Notes under the pieces: model-generated
The model's database searches: none
The model's input: the letters and a program-made list of their open reading frames with translations, nothing else
What the model was told of the DNA's origin: nothing
In this document: piece by piece, positions 1 through 9,525 of the stretch
Layout: every line of letters begins with the position of its first letter
How positions within the stretch are numbered: position 1 is the first letter of the stretch
Assembly (NCBI GenBank): GCA_902537845.1
Contig: CACBDC010000003.1
Span: 1-64,000, forward strand
Source: an uncultured Pelagibacteraceae bacterium
GTDB lineage: Bacteria > Pseudomonadota > Alphaproteobacteria > Pelagibacterales > Pelagibacteraceae
Length of the DNA stretch: 64,000 nt
Direction of reading: 5' to 3'
Translations under genes and position numbers: made by a program

Positions 1-324
1 AAAAATAACTTAAAAGTATCGGATGATGACGTTAGAAATGAAATACAAAAACAAATAAAAGGAATGCCTGGTCAAGAAAAAATGGTGCTTGAATACTATC
101 AAAAAAATCCAAGTGCATCTCAAAGTTTAAAAGGTTCTTTATATGAGGAAAAAATAATAGAGCTCATAAAATCAAAAATAGAACTTACAATTAAAGAAAT
201 AAATACAAAAGAGGCTGAAAAAATAATTGCCAAATTTAATAAACCAAATCCAGAAGATCCAAAAACTAAAACCACATCTACGGACAAAATTAAGTCTAAA
301 ACAAAAAAAATTAGTAAAAAGTAA
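1..324 (+). CDS. tig: Trigger factor, C-terminal end (partial)
   Basis: The reading frame is open from the first base of the window and stops at 324, so about 107 C-terminal residues are present and the start lies outside. Trigger factor is the ribosome-associated chaperone and prolyl isomerase that binds nascent chains. The visible part fits the end of its chaperone arm: a helical stretch containing PGQEKMVLEYYQKNP, then LKGSLYEEKIIELI, then a lysine-rich tail. The place directly ahead of clpP and clpX is the usual tig-clpP-clpX order in proteobacteria and is a large part of the evidence. The PPIase and ribosome-binding domains are not visible here. Confidence 0.85.
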   Translation, partial: KNNLKVSDDDVRNEIQKQIKGMPGQEKMVLEYYQKNPSASQSLKGSLYEEKIIELIKSKIELTIKEINTKEAEKIIAKFNKPNPEDPKTKTTSTDKIKSKTKKISKK

Positions 325-346
325 CCAATAGTTGTATAAAACAATT

Positions 347-958
347 ATGAGTCGCGAATTTGAAGAAAAAATGAATAGCCTTATTCCTATGGTTGTTGAA
401 CAAACGAGCAAAGGAGAAAGAGCCTATGACATTTACTCTAGACTTTTAAAGGAGAGAATTGTTTTTTTAGTTGGTCCAGTTAATGATGCTGTTGCATCTT
501 TGGTTACTGCTCAATTATTATTTCTAGAGTCTGAAAATCCAAATAAAGAAATTAATTTTTACATTAATAGCCCTGGAGGCTTAGTTACTGCCGGCCTAGG
601 AATTTATGATACTATGCAATATATAAATTCACCTGTATCGACACTGTGTATAGGTCAAGCTTCTTCTATGGGGTCTTTTCTTTTAGCTGCAGGTGAAAAA
701 GGAAAAAGATATTCTCTTCCAAATTCTAGGATTATGGTTCATCAACCATCTGCTGGTTTTCAAGGACAAGCTACTGATATTCAAATTCATGCAAAAGAAA
801 TCTTATCTTTGAAAGAAAGACTTAATAAGATTTACTCAAAGCACACTGGTAAATCAGTTGATGAAATATCTGATGCTTTGGAACGAGATAACTTTATGAC
901 AGCCGAAGAAGCAAAGAAATTTGGTTTAATAGACTCAGTTGTGGAGAAAAGAAAATAA
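347..958 (+). CDS. clpP: ATP-dependent Clp protease proteolytic subunit ClpP
   Basis: Serine peptidase subunit that forms the double-ring chamber fed by ClpX. From the ATG at 347 the protein has 203 residues, the normal size. The catalytic triad is complete: Ser107 in GQASSMGS, His132 in MVHQPSAG and Asp181 in ALERDNFM. The INSPGG signature is at residues 73-78. An upstream in-frame TTG at 332 would add five residues, but the ATG followed by [19 protein letters not shown] matches the family N terminus. The gene begins 22 bases after tig and is followed by clpX, as expected for a Clp protease operon. Confidence 0.97.
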   Translation: MSREFEEKMNSLIPMVVEQTSKGERAYDIYSRLLKERIVFLVGPVNDAVASLVTAQLLFLESENPNKEINFYINSPGGLVTAGLGIYDTMQYINSPVSTLCIGQASSMGSFLLAAGEKGKRYSLPNSRIMVHQPSAGFQGQATDIQIHAKEILSLKERLNKIYSKHTGKSVDEISDALERDNFMTAEEAKKFGLIDSVVEKRK

Positions 959-991
959 CACACAATATATAGCTAATTTTACAACTTCAAC

Positions 992-1020
992 TTGATAAGC
1001 AATTAACGTAGATTTATATT
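992..1020 (+). promoter_or_regulatory. Candidate sigma-70 promoter for clpX
   Basis: TTGATA at 992-997 and TATATT at 1015-1020 are separated by exactly 17 bases. This is a close fit to the -35/-10 consensus in the 79-base gap between clpP and clpX. Transcription would start near 1027, giving a leader of about 11 bases. In a genome this AT-rich, matches to the -10 box are frequent by chance, so the paired match and ideal spacing are the argument. Confidence 0.45.
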
Positions 1021-1037
1021 ATTAATATTGATTCGTT

Positions 1038-2291
1038 ATGTCAGAAAAAAATAATAAAAACATTTTATATTGTTCATTTTGTGGGAAAAGCCAGCATGAA
1101 GTTAGAAAGCTTATTGCAGGGCCAACAGTATTTATATGTGATGAATGCGTTGAGCTTTGTATGGACATCATTAAAGAAGAAAATAAAAGCTCATTAGTAA
1201 AACATCAAGATGGAGTTCCATCTCCAAAAGAAATTTGTGGTGTTCTAGATGATTATGTAATTGGTCAGAAATTTGCTAAAGAAATTTTATCTGTGGCAGT
1301 TCATAACCATTATAAAAGACTAAATCATGAGACAAAAAATAATAAAGATATTGAATTATCAAAATCAAATATACTTTTAGTTGGACCAACAGGTTGCGGT
1401 AAAACTTTACTTGCCCAAACACTCGCAAGAATTTTAGATGTACCTTTCACAATGGCTGACGCTACTACTCTTACTGAGGCCGGGTATGTTGGAGAAGATG
1501 TTGAAAATATTATTTTAAAACTTTTACAAGCGGCAGATTATAACGTTGAAAAAGCTCAGAGAGGAATAGTTTACATTGATGAAGTTGATAAAATTAGTAG
1601 AAAATCGGAGAACCCTTCAATTACAAGAGATGTTTCAGGAGAGGGTGTCCAACAAGCTTTATTAAAAATTATGGAAGGAACAGTAGCTAGTGTTCCTCCT
1701 CAGGGAGGAAGAAAACATCCCCAACAAGAATTTTTACAAGTTGATACTACTAATATTTTATTTATTTGTGGAGGAGCATTCGCGGGGTTAGATAAATTAA
1801 TTGATAGTAGAGGAAAAGGCAGTTCAATTGGATTTGGAGCAAAAGTGAAGAATTATAAAGAGCAACCTCTTTCAGAAATAATGAAAATGCTAGAGCCAGA
1901 GGATTTAATTAAATATGGTCTTATTCCTGAGTTCATAGGAAGAATGCCAATAATTGCAACTCTAGATGATTTAGATGAAAAATCTTTAGTAAAGATTTTA
2001 AAGGAACCGAAAAACTCTTTAATAAAACAATATCAAAGATTATTTGAATTTGAGGAGGTAGAATTGGAATTTAAAGATGAAGCTATTTCAGAGATCGCAA
2101 AAAAAGCTATTTCAAAAAAAACTGGTGCTAGAGGTTTAAGATCAATATTAGAAAACATTCTCTTAAAAACAATGTTCGAATTACCTGATATGGAGAACGT
2201 AATTAAAGTAACAGTTGACATAGCAGCTGTTAAAGGCACTTCAGAGCCGATTGTCACATACGGAAAAAAATCATCAACATCTGTAGCATAG
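1038..2291 (+). CDS. clpX: ATP-dependent Clp protease ATP-binding subunit ClpX
   Basis: AAA+ unfoldase that recognises tagged substrates and feeds them to ClpP. Of 417 residues, the N-terminal zinc-binding domain has Cys12, Cys15, Cys34 and Cys37. The Walker A motif GPTGCGKT is at 116-123 and the Walker B motif is [10 protein letters not shown]. The IGFGAKV loop contains the tripeptide that docks on ClpP. The C-terminal part has the sensor-2 region [11 protein letters not shown]. Length and domain order match canonical ClpX. It lies between clpP and lon and has its own candidate promoter at 992-1020. Confidence 0.98.
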   Translation: MSEKNNKNILYCSFCGKSQHEVRKLIAGPTVFICDECVELCMDIIKEENKSSLVKHQDGVPSPKEICGVLDDYVIGQKFAKEILSVAVHNHYKRLNHETKNNKDIELSKSNILLVGPTGCGKTLLAQTLARILDVPFTMADATTLTEAGYVGEDVENIILKLLQAADYNVEKAQRGIVYIDEVDKISRKSENPSITRDVSGEGVQQALLKIMEGTVASVPPQGGRKHPQQEFLQVDTTNILFICGGAFAGLDKLIDSRGKGSSIGFGAKVKNYKEQPLSEIMKMLEPEDLIKYGLIPEFIGRMPIIATLDDLDEKSLVKILKEPKNSLIKQYQRLFEFEEVELEFKDEAISEIAKKAISKKTGARGLRSILENILLKTMFELPDMENVIKVTVDIAAVKGTSEPIVTYGKKSSTSVA

Positions 2292-2341
2292 CCTAAATTT
2301 GTTTCTTGAAATTTGTGTATTAATCACCATATTATTAAATA

Positions 2342-4726
2342 ATGAAAGCTTCTTATTTAAAACCTCTATTACCTTTAAGAGATATCGTTATTTTCCCTTC
2401 AATGGTGGTGCCTCTATTTGTTGGAAGAGAAAAATCTATTAAAGCACTTCAAGAGGTAATGAAATCTGATAAGTCAATAGTTTTAGTCACACAAAAAAAT
2501 TCTGAAGTCGATGACCCAACTAGTAGAGATTTGTACCAATACGGATGTTTGAGCAAAGTTTTGCAACTTCTAAAATTACCAGATGGCACTGTTAAAGTTT
2601 TAGTTGAAGGCGAGAAAAGAATTAAAATTCAAAAATACAGTGAAAATAATAATGAATTTTTAACTTGTGAAGTTGAAGTAGCTGAAGATCAAAATCTTTC
2701 AAAAGAGCTAGAGCCACTAGCTTATGGTCTAATAAAGAAATTTGATAGACTACAAGTTTTAAGCAAAAAAGATCTTAACGACGGACCCGCTAATTTAAAA
2801 AATTTAAAAGATCCTTGTCAAATAGCTAATAATATTTCTTCAAATTTAAATATTCAAATATTTGAAAAACAAGAGTTGCTTGAAATTCTTGATCTTAAAA
2901 AAAGATTAGAAAAAATTCATCAATTAATTGAAAAAGAAACAAGTATGCTTTCAGTTGAAAAGAAAATTAGAGGAAGAGTTAAAAATCAAATGGAAAAAAC
3001 TCAAAGAGAGTATTATTTAAACGAACAGCTTAAAGCTATTCAAAAAGAACTTGGAGAAATAGATGAAGGTAAAGATGAATTAACTTCTTTGTCTAAAGCT
3101 ATATCCGAAGCAAAAATGCCAAAACTAGCAAGAGAAAAGTGTTTATCTGAACTTAAAAAACTTAAATCAATGAGTCCTATGTCGGCCGAGGCTACAGTGG
3201 TAAGGAACTATCTTGATTGGATGACAGAACTTCCATGGTCAAATAAATCTAAAATAAATACTGATTTAAAAAATGCACAAAAAATTCTTGATGAAGATCA
3301 TTACGGTCTTGAAAAAGTTAAAGAGAGAATAATAGAATTCCTAGCTGTCCAAAAAAGAATACAAAAAATGAAAGGACCAATTTTGTGTTTAGTTGGACCT
3401 CCTGGTGTTGGTAAAACATCTCTAGGTAAATCAATTGCAAAAGCTACTAATAGAAAATTCATTAGAATTTCTCTAGGAGGTATTAGAGATGAAGCAGAAA
3501 TAAGAGGACACAGGAGAACTTATATTGGATCTTTACCAGGAAAAATAATTCAAATGATGAAAAAAGCAGGAACAAAAAATCCACTTTTTTTACTTGATGA
3601 GATTGATAAAGTTGGAAACGATTATAGAGGTGATCCATCATCAGCTTTATTAGAGGCACTTGACCCTGAGCAGAATAAAGAATTTAATGATCATTACTTA
3701 GAAGTCGACTATGATTTATCAGATGTGATGTTTGTAACAACTGCAAACACTTTAAATATTTTACCTCCATTACTTGATAGAATGGAAGTAATTAGGTTAT
3801 CTGGTTACACTGAAGATGAAAAAGTAAATATTTCTCAAAAATTTTTGATACCAAATCAAAGTAATAATAATGGTTTAAAAAATAATGAGTGGACTATTGA
3901 TGAAGCTATAAATAGGAAAATAATTAGACACTACACCAGGGAATCAGGTGTAAGAAATCTTGAGAGAGAAATTTCAAAAATCGCAAGAAAGCTTGTAAAA
4001 AAAATTGATGCTAAAGAAAAAGTAAATAATCCAATTAATGAAAAGGATTTAAAAGATCTATTAGGTGTTCAGAAATTCAATTACGGAGAAATAGAAGAAG
4101 AGAATAGAGTTGGAGTGGTTACTGGATTAGCATGGACGGAAGTTGGCGGAGAAATTTTAAAAATTGAGTCAGCAGTCATGCCTGGTAAAGGTAAAATGCA
4201 AATTACAGGAAAACTGGGTGACGTGATGCAAGAGTCTGTGAAGGCAGCGAAATCATTTATAAGATCAAAAAGTTTAGATTATGGAATTATTCCACCAATT
4301 TTTGATAAAAAAGATTTTCATATTCATGTTCCAGAAGGAGCGACCCCTAAGGATGGACCATCTGCAGGTATTGGGATGGTGACATCGATTATTTCAGCAA
4401 TTACAGAGATACCAGTAAATAAAGATGTGGCTATGACAGGTGAAATTACTTTAAGAGGTTTAGTGCTACCGATAGGTGGGTTAAAAGAAAAATTATTAGC
4501 TGCTCACAGGGCAGGAATTAAAAAAGTTTTAATTCCAATAGAAAACAAAAAAGATTTAACAGAAGTTCCAAAAACTGTTTTGGAGTCTATTGAAATTATT
4601 CCTGTTAAAAATGTTGATGAAGTTTTAAAAGTCGCTTTGACCAAAACTTTAAAAAGAGTAGAATGGGTTGAGGTAGATCAAATATCTAAAAAAGAAAAAC
4701 TAAAAAAAGAATTAAGCACTCACTAA
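2342..4726 (+). CDS. lon: ATP-dependent protease La (Lon)
   Basis: Cytoplasmic AAA+ serine protease that degrades misfolded and regulatory proteins. It has 794 residues, the usual size. The N-terminal substrate-binding domain starts with [20 protein letters not shown] long helical region follows, then Walker A GPPGVGKT at 352-359 and a Walker B ending FLLDEIDKV. The C-terminal protease domain has Ser674 in PKDGPSAG, and a Lys near 717 in [15 protein letters not shown] completes the Ser-Lys dyad. It follows clpX by 50 bases and ends 10 bases from the converging glycosyltransferase gene. Confidence 0.98.
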   Translation: MKASYLKPLLPLRDIVIFPSMVVPLFVGREKSIKALQEVMKSDKSIVLVTQKNSEVDDPTSRDLYQYGCLSKVLQLLKLPDGTVKVLVEGEKRIKIQKYSENNNEFLTCEVEVAEDQNLSKELEPLAYGLIKKFDRLQVLSKKDLNDGPANLKNLKDPCQIANNISSNLNIQIFEKQELLEILDLKKRLEKIHQLIEKETSMLSVEKKIRGRVKNQMEKTQREYYLNEQLKAIQKELGEIDEGKDELTSLSKAISEAKMPKLAREKCLSELKKLKSMSPMSAEATVVRNYLDWMTELPWSNKSKINTDLKNAQKILDEDHYGLEKVKERIIEFLAVQKRIQKMKGPILCLVGPPGVGKTSLGKSIAKATNRKFIRISLGGIRDEAEIRGHRRTYIGSLPGKIIQMMKKAGTKNPLFLLDEIDKVGNDYRGDPSSALLEALDPEQNKEFNDHYLEVDYDLSDVMFVTTANTLNILPPLLDRMEVIRLSGYTEDEKVNISQKFLIPNQSNNNGLKNNEWTIDEAINRKIIRHYTRESGVRNLEREISKIARKLVKKIDAKEKVNNPINEKDLKDLLGVQKFNYGEIEEENRVGVVTGLAWTEVGGEILKIESAVMPGKGKMQITGKLGDVMQESVKAAKSFIRSKSLDYGIIPPIFDKKDFHIHVPEGATPKDGPSAGIGMVTSIISAITEIPVNKDVAMTGEITLRGLVLPIGGLKEKLLAAHRAGIKKVLIPIENKKDLTEVPKTVLESIEIIPVKNVDEVLKVALTKTLKRVEWVEVDQISKKEKLKKELSTH

Positions 4727-4736
4727 ATTATTATAC

Positions 4737-5627
4737 TTAATCAAGCCATTCTTTATAATAATTCTCTTTTTGGCTTATATATTCTGGTAAGGACTCAAGA
4801 TCTATTTTTTTTAAAATTGATTTACCAGACCATTTATAACCTTTTTGGTCAACGTTATGATCGTACATAACTCTTTTTTCTTTTATAAGTGTTTTTATAT
4901 CCTCTAATTTTAAACCACTTTCTTCAAATTCGTAATGATGAGCAAAATTAGTTAATTTTTTTTGTAATTCCTCTGGTGTCCTTAAACATGTAAAATGCCA
5001 CCCTCCATTTTTAACAAAAGATAAATTAGAGTATTTTTTTTTTGAAAATAAAACATCCAATCTCCATTTAGAGTAATTTTTGCCTTTTATATTTCTCAAC
5101 CACTGGGGTGATTTAAAATTTTTAAATTTAGTGCCCTTAGTTCCTTGCCAAGTAAAATCTTCGTAGTAAAGATTAAGTTTATAATAAAACATTTTCTGTT
5201 CAAAAATGATAATGTTATTTTTAATATTCTCAAATTTTAATTCTCTTAAATTGGGAATTTCATCTAAATCACTTACTAAAATTAAATCGTTTTCTTTGGC
5301 GCCGGATAAGCCTCTTTTAAGATTTTCTCTCTGAAAATAATCTCTTGCCATTCCATTAAGTATTAATTTTTCACCTCTTCTATCATCTGTGTCTCCATCA
5401 TCTAATTCTAATATATTTTTTGGTTGCTCATCGACAACTAAATAGATTATTTTATCTTTAAATTTTTGAAAATTTTTAATATCAAATTGAAGTGTTTTTT
5501 TATTACCGTTGTGAGTATAGGTAGCTTCAGTAATTACAAATTTTTCTACGTATGGATTTAATACATTTAACCTTAAATCTAAAAGCAAATCCTCGTCGTA
5601 ATACATAAAGCAATCATAAATACTCAT
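4737..5627 (-). CDS. Glycosyltransferase family 17-like protein
   Basis: The 296-residue protein resembles the GT17 family, whose eukaryotic members are beta-1,4-N-acetylglucosaminyltransferases. Visible signatures are the N-terminal IYDCFMYYDEDLLLDLRLN, the FVITEATYTHNG stretch, and a metal-binding DxD within VSDLDEIP (Asp120, Asp122). Further on are FEQKMFYYKLNLYY and GGWHFTCLRTPEEL. Bacterial members sit in surface-polysaccharide loci, so a role in decorating a surface glycan is likely. The acceptor and donor cannot be told from sequence. It is divergent from the sugar-modifying fusion gene, 47 bases away, and together they form an accessory insert after lon. Confidence 0.8.
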   Translation of the reverse strand: MSIYDCFMYYDEDLLLDLRLNVLNPYVEKFVITEATYTHNGNKKTLQFDIKNFQKFKDKIIYLVVDEQPKNILELDDGDTDDRRGEKLILNGMARDYFQRENLKRGLSGAKENDLILVSDLDEIPNLRELKFENIKNNIIIFEQKMFYYKLNLYYEDFTWQGTKGTKFKNFKSPQWLRNIKGKNYSKWRLDVLFSKKKYSNLSFVKNGGWHFTCLRTPEELQKKLTNFAHHYEFEESGLKLEDIKTLIKEKRVMYDHNVDQKGYKWSGKSILKKIDLESLPEYISQKENYYKEWLD

Positions 5628-5674
5628 CTTAATTGAGTTATAGTAAAATATGATATAAGTAAAAGTAAAAATTT

Positions 5675-8233
5675 ATGAAAAAAAAAATCATTATTACTGG
5701 CGGACTAGGATATATAGGAACAGAATTATGTAAATTGTATTCTGGGGTGAGCTGGCATCACGATATTACTGTAATTGATAATCGATTTATCTCAGAGAGA
5801 GTTAATCAAATCCGAAATTGGAATATGGAATTTATCCAAGCTGATATTTTAGATAAAGTCTTGATGAAAAAACATTTAAGAAATGCTGACATAGTTCATC
5901 ACTTAGCTGGAGTTACCCAAGTACCCAGAACCAAAAGTGAGTCTTCAGAATTACAAGATGAGAATATTAAAAAAGTTGCTGAGGAGGGCACTCAGAATAT
6001 TTTAGATGCTATTGATGACAAATGTAAAATAATTTTTCCATCAACACATGTAGTATATGAAGGATTAGGCGAAGTAAAAACTGATATTAAAGAAGACGAA
6101 GAATTAAGACCTGTATTGTCTTACTCTACTTCAAAAGCAATTAACGAAAAACAATTAAAAGAGTCTGGAAAAAATTATGTTATTCTTAGACTTGGATCAG
6201 TCTATGGGTACTCAACAGACTCAATGAGAATTGATATAATGCCAAATTTATTTTCCAAAATTGCATCTCAAAATGGAACACTCAAACTTTTTGCAGGAGG
6301 TCGACAGATTAAAAGCCTCGTGCCTTTAATTGATGTTGCAAGATGCTTTAAATTTATGGAAGAAAAAAATAATTTTAATCATGAAACTTTCAATCTCACA
6401 AAAGACACTTTGACTGTTAAGGAAGTAGCTGAAATTTGTAAAAAACATAAACCAAATATAACCCTTAAAGAAACTAATGATGAAGTGCCTAATCTAGGAT
6501 TTTCTTTATCTAATAAAAAGTTATTAAATACAGGCTTTGAGTTCCTTTATAATTTAGATCAAAATATTAAAGAGATGATCCTAAAATGGTCTAAACAAGA
6601 TTTAATCAAAGAATTAGAATTCGTAAAAAACGGGGAAAACTTATTTGTTGATGATAGAGGCGTTATCAGCAATCATGAATTAACAGAGCCAATAAATCTA
6701 ATTGGTATGATAGAGTCAAAAAAAGGAACAATTAGGGCTAATCACTATCACCCTCAGCAAGAACAAAAATGTTTATTCACTAAAGGACAGATAATTGAAA
6801 TATTTCAAGATATTATAAATCCAAATGCTCCGAAAATAACTCAAGTTGTTAATGCTGGTCAGTTATCAATCATAAAACCAAATGTAGCACATACAATGGT
6901 TTTTACTAAAGATACTACATTCTTAAATCTGGTAAGAGGTGAAAGAGACCATGAAAATTATGGTATTACACATACGATTAGACATTTGTTTGTTGATGAA
7001 AAAGAAAAAAAATTATTGTTAGAATGTTATAAATTTGAATGCAGGTCATGTGAGAATAAAGAGCTTAAAAGAGTTGTCTCTTTAGGGTATCAACCGTTGG
7101 CAAATAATTTATTAAATAAAAAAAATGAAAAATGTGATCTATATCCATTAGAAGTAAATTATTGTGAAAAATGTCATAATTGCCAACTTTCAGTTGCAGT
7201 AGACTCTCGTAAAATGTTTTCAAATTATCTTTATACCTCATCTACTTCAAAAGTTTTTAGAAATCATTTTATAGAAGCGGCTAAGAAATATTGCAAAGAT
7301 TTAAAACTTAATAAAAAAAAATCTTACATTATTGATATCGGAAGCAATGATGGTGTTGCTTTGAAACCTTTCTTGGATTTAGGTTTTAAAAAACTTCTTG
7401 GAGTCGAACCTGCCAAAAATTTAGCAAGACTTGCAAATAAGAATAAGATTAAGACTTTTAATGGTTTTTTAGAGAAAAAAAATATGAAAAAGATAAAAAA
7501 AAATGCTGATTTAATTTTAGCTTCAAACGTTTTTGCTCATTCTGATAAACTTAAGGAAATGGCTGAATGTATGCTGAGTTTATTAAGTAAAAAAGGAACT
7601 ATAGTTATAGAGGTACAGTATTTAATGAATACACTTAAAGATTTAACCTTTGATAATATATATCATGAACATTATAATTATTGGTCGCTAACGTCTTTAT
7701 CTAATTTTTTTAATCAGTTTAATGCAAAAATATTTAGATCAGAAAAAGTTAATACCCATGGTGGATCAATAAGAGTTTATATAAAGAAGGATAAAAAAGC
7801 AAAAATTGAAAAGAGCGTGAAAAATATGCTTAAAGAGGAGGAAAAATTTGGAATTAAAGATTTTAAAACGTACCAACAATTCGGAGAAAAGGTTTATAAA
7901 ATTAGAGAAAATGTTATGACAAATTTAAAAAGACTAAAAGACAAAAGGAAAACAGTTATAGGATATGGCGCTCCTGCAAAAGCAACAACGGCGTTAAATT
8001 TTTTTGGTATTTCAAAAGAGATAGATTTTATTGTAGAAGATAACAAATTAAAGCATAACAAGTTTATACCTGGGGTAAATATACCTATAAAAAATAAATC
8101 TAAAATAAAAAACAAAAAAAATACGCTTTTAGTTTTAGCTTGGAATTTTTACAATGATATTAAAAAAAATAATTCAAATTTATCCAATAATTTTGTAAAT
8201 ATTAAAGATTTAGAATCTAATAATTGGAAATAA
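5675..8233 (+). CDS. Three-domain fusion: NAD-dependent sugar epimerase, cupin, C-methyltransferase
   Basis: An 852-residue protein that joins three modules usually coded separately. Residues 1-305 are an extended short-chain dehydrogenase/epimerase, with NAD motif GGLGYIG at 9-15, Ser/Thr at 123-124 and catalytic-type Tyr150-x3-Lys154. Residues about 320-445 form a cupin barrel with His357, His359, Glu363 and His406, of the type seen in nucleotide-sugar isomerases. Residues about 455-852 resemble the sugar C-methyltransferases related to TylC3 and NovU. They show a zinc-binding Cys set (456, 459, 500, 503), the SAM motif DIGSNDG at 554-560, YHEHYNYWS near 663-671 and NTHGGSIRVY near 693-702. 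It probably makes or modifies a branched nucleotide sugar for a surface glycan. The product is unknown. Its 3' end overlaps the converging zinc-ribbon gene by 17 bases. Confidence 0.85.
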   Translation: MKKKIIITGGLGYIGTELCKLYSGVSWHHDITVIDNRFISERVNQIRNWNMEFIQADILDKVLMKKHLRNADIVHHLAGVTQVPRTKSESSELQDENIKKVAEEGTQNILDAIDDKCKIIFPSTHVVYEGLGEVKTDIKEDEELRPVLSYSTSKAINEKQLKESGKNYVILRLGSVYGYSTDSMRIDIMPNLFSKIASQNGTLKLFAGGRQIKSLVPLIDVARCFKFMEEKNNFNHETFNLTKDTLTVKEVAEICKKHKPNITLKETNDEVPNLGFSLSNKKLLNTGFEFLYNLDQNIKEMILKWSKQDLIKELEFVKNGENLFVDDRGVISNHELTEPINLIGMIESKKGTIRANHYHPQQEQKCLFTKGQIIEIFQDIINPNAPKITQVVNAGQLSIIKPNVAHTMVFTKDTTFLNLVRGERDHENYGITHTIRHLFVDEKEKKLLLECYKFECRSCENKELKRVVSLGYQPLANNLLNKKNEKCDLYPLEVNYCEKCHNCQLSVAVDSRKMFSNYLYTSSTSKVFRNHFIEAAKKYCKDLKLNKKKSYIIDIGSNDGVALKPFLDLGFKKLLGVEPAKNLARLANKNKIKTFNGFLEKKNMKKIKKNADLILASNVFAHSDKLKEMAECMLSLLSKKGTIVIEVQYLMNTLKDLTFDNIYHEHYNYWSLTSLSNFFNQFNAKIFRSEKVNTHGGSIRVYIKKDKKAKIEKSVKNMLKEEEKFGIKDFKTYQQFGEKVYKIRENVMTNLKRLKDKRKTVIGYGAPAKATTALNFFGISKEIDFIVEDNKLKHNKFIPGVNIPIKNKSKIKNKKNTLLVLAWNFYNDIKKNNSNLSNNFVNIKDLESNNWK

Positions 8234-8723
8234 GATTTTTCCATATTTCAAACATATTTCTTATACTTTCGAAAAAGTAATCTAAATAGAATTCTGTGAA
8301 TGGTAAATATTCTGAAATTAGGTCTTGAGAAAAATATAAACCTCTAGAAATTACTATTATTAAAACAATAAAAAATATGAGAGAGTTGTAAAATCCAAAA
8401 GAAACTTTTTTACTGTTGGTTACCTTTTTCTCCTCAATAGTATTTAAACTTATCCCGTGTTTTTTTTGCAGGTACTCAGGAGAATATAAATTAATTTCTC
8501 TAGTTTTAACCTTTTTCCTCTTAGTCTTGGGTGCTTTTGCACTCACTACCTTTTTTTTGGGAGAGATTTTCCTTTCGATCTTATTTTGATTTATCACACT
8601 TTTTACTGGAAATTGTTTCCATTTGTTCCCACACGCTCCACACTGAACCATTCTGCCTGAAGAGGTTATAGCTTGATCAGGAACGACAAATTTTTTTCCA
8701 CATGAATTACAGCTTAAAATCAT
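8217..8723 (-). CDS. MJ0042-type zinc-ribbon protein with a membrane segment
   Basis: A 168-residue protein of unknown function. The N terminus is a finger-like zinc ribbon with Cys5, Cys8, Cys28 and Cys31 and the GRMVQCGACGNKW signature of the MJ0042 family, common in alphaproteobacteria. A Lys-rich linker follows, and one hydrophobic segment at about 113-135 would anchor it in the inner membrane. The last 30 residues are rich in aromatic residues. It is transcribed toward the sugar fusion gene and away from the tRNA genes. The family is recognisable but its role is not established, so no function is assigned beyond membrane-anchored metal-binding protein. Confidence 0.8.
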   Translation of the reverse strand: MILSCNSCGKKFVVPDQAITSSGRMVQCGACGNKWKQFPVKSVINQNKIERKISPKKKVVSAKAPKTKRKKVKTREINLYSPEYLQKKHGISLNTIEEKKVTNSKKVSFGFYNSLIFFIVLIIVISRGLYFSQDLISEYLPFTEFYLDYFFESIRNMFEIWKNLISNY

Positions 8724-8777
8724 AATTATCTAATACTACAGCTATTTATCGAAATTGCATTACTATTTAAATACTTT

Positions 8778-8806
8778 TTTACTTTATAAATTTTTTAATG
8801 TATACC
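8778..8806 (+). promoter_or_regulatory. Possible promoter of the tRNA-Val/tRNA-Asp pair
   Basis: TTTACT at 8778-8783 and TATACC at 8801-8806 are 17 bases apart. This would start transcription near 8813, ten bases before the mature tRNA-Val. The match is moderate and the region is AT-rich, so this is a position guess supported mainly by spacing. The rest of 8724-8822 shows no gene. Confidence 0.3.
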
Positions 8807-8822
8807 TCGGTTTTATTTAATA

Positions 8823-8898
8823 GGGCGGTTAGCTCAGTTGGTAGAGCATCTCGTTTACACCGAGAGGGTCATAGGTTCGAGTCCTTTACCGCCCACCA
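8823..8898 (+). tRNA. tRNA-Val (anticodon UAC)
   Basis: Cloverleaf of 76 bases with the CCA end encoded. Acceptor stem GGGCGGT pairs fully with ACCGCCC. The D arm is GCTC/GAGC and the anticodon stem is TCTCG/CGAGA with loop TTTACAC, giving anticodon TAC for valine. The T arm holds TTCGAGT. One T-stem position is a T-T mismatch (8872 with 8886), which is unusual but not disqualifying. Confidence 0.95.
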
Positions 8899-8914
8899 TT
8901 AAATTTAAGAATGT

Positions 8915-8992
8915 GGGGGTGTAGCTCAGTTTGGTTAGAGCGCCTGCCTGTCACGCAGGAGGTCGCGGGTTCGAGTCCCGTCACTCCCGCCA
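8915..8992 (+). tRNA. tRNA-Asp (anticodon GUC)
   Basis: Cloverleaf of 78 bases with encoded CCA. Acceptor GGGGGTG pairs with CACTCCC, with one G-T wobble. The anticodon stem CCTGC/GCAGG encloses CTGTCAC, anticodon GTC, for aspartate. The discriminator base is G, as expected for tRNA-Asp. It lies 16 bases after tRNA-Val, and the pair ahead of nuoA is a common alphaproteobacterial arrangement. Confidence 0.97.
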
Positions 8993-9116
8993 CTAGTTGA
9001 TAATGATTTTCATCTAGGAAGTTATAAACTTACATTAATTGATTAACAAAATGCTTCCTTCTGTCCTGTACTCTTTAAGGATAAATGTTATAAATAACTA
9101 ATATTAATATAAGAAT

Positions 9117-9137
9117 CCTCAAACTACGGTATTGAGG
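9117..9137 (+). promoter_or_regulatory. Hairpin in the nuo operon leader
   Basis: CCTCAA at 9117-9122 pairs perfectly with TTGAGG at 9132-9137 around a nine-base loop, ending 19 bases before the nuoA start. It is one of the few GC-containing inverted repeats in the 164-base gap after tRNA-Asp. It could be an operator or part of an RNA leader. There is no T-run after it, so it does not look like a terminator. An AT-rich TATAAA at 9089-9094 could be the -10 box, but I see no good -35. Confidence 0.35.
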
Positions 9138-9156
9138 TAGGTATTAGTAAAAAAAC

Positions 9157-9525
9157 ATGATTTATAATTTTTTATCAGAATATTTATCTATAATAATATT
9201 TCTATTTATAGCTTTATTTTTAAGCATAGGTTTTATTGTAATTAATTTTTTAGCTGCACCATCTAATCCAGATCCAGAAAAACTTTCGGCGTATGAGTGT
9301 GGATTTGAAGCATTTGATGACTCACGAATGGAATTTGACGTAAGATTTTATTTAGTAGCAATCCTTTTTATTATATTTGATCTAGAGATCGCTTTCTTAT
9401 TTCCATGGGCTATTTCTTTAGGAGGAATAGGTGTAGTCGGATTTTGGTCAATGATGTTTTTTCTGGGGGTATTAACAATTGGTTTTATTTATGAATGGAA
9501 AAAAGGAGCTTTAGAATGGGAATAA
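9157..9525 (+). CDS. nuoA: NADH-quinone oxidoreductase subunit A
   Basis: Small membrane subunit of respiratory complex I, located next to the quinone site in the inner membrane. The 122 residues hold three membrane segments (about 7-33, 63-83 and 91-112). The conserved loop between the first two carries [16 protein letters not shown], followed by FLFPWA. It is the first gene of a complete nuoA-N operon that runs to 23043 without an inserted gene. The next gene, nuoB, starts inside its last codons. Confidence 0.97.
   Translation: MIYNFLSEYLSIIIFLFIALFLSIGFIVINFLAAPSNPDPEKLSAYECGFEAFDDSRMEFDVRFYLVAILFIIFDLEIAFLFPWAISLGGIGVVGFWSMMFFLGVLTIGFIYEWKKGALEWE

Noticed and set aside
9066..9094. A nuo promoter with CTGTAC and TATAAA
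   Set aside because: The -10 match is common by chance here and the -35 is poor. I list only the hairpin as a feature.
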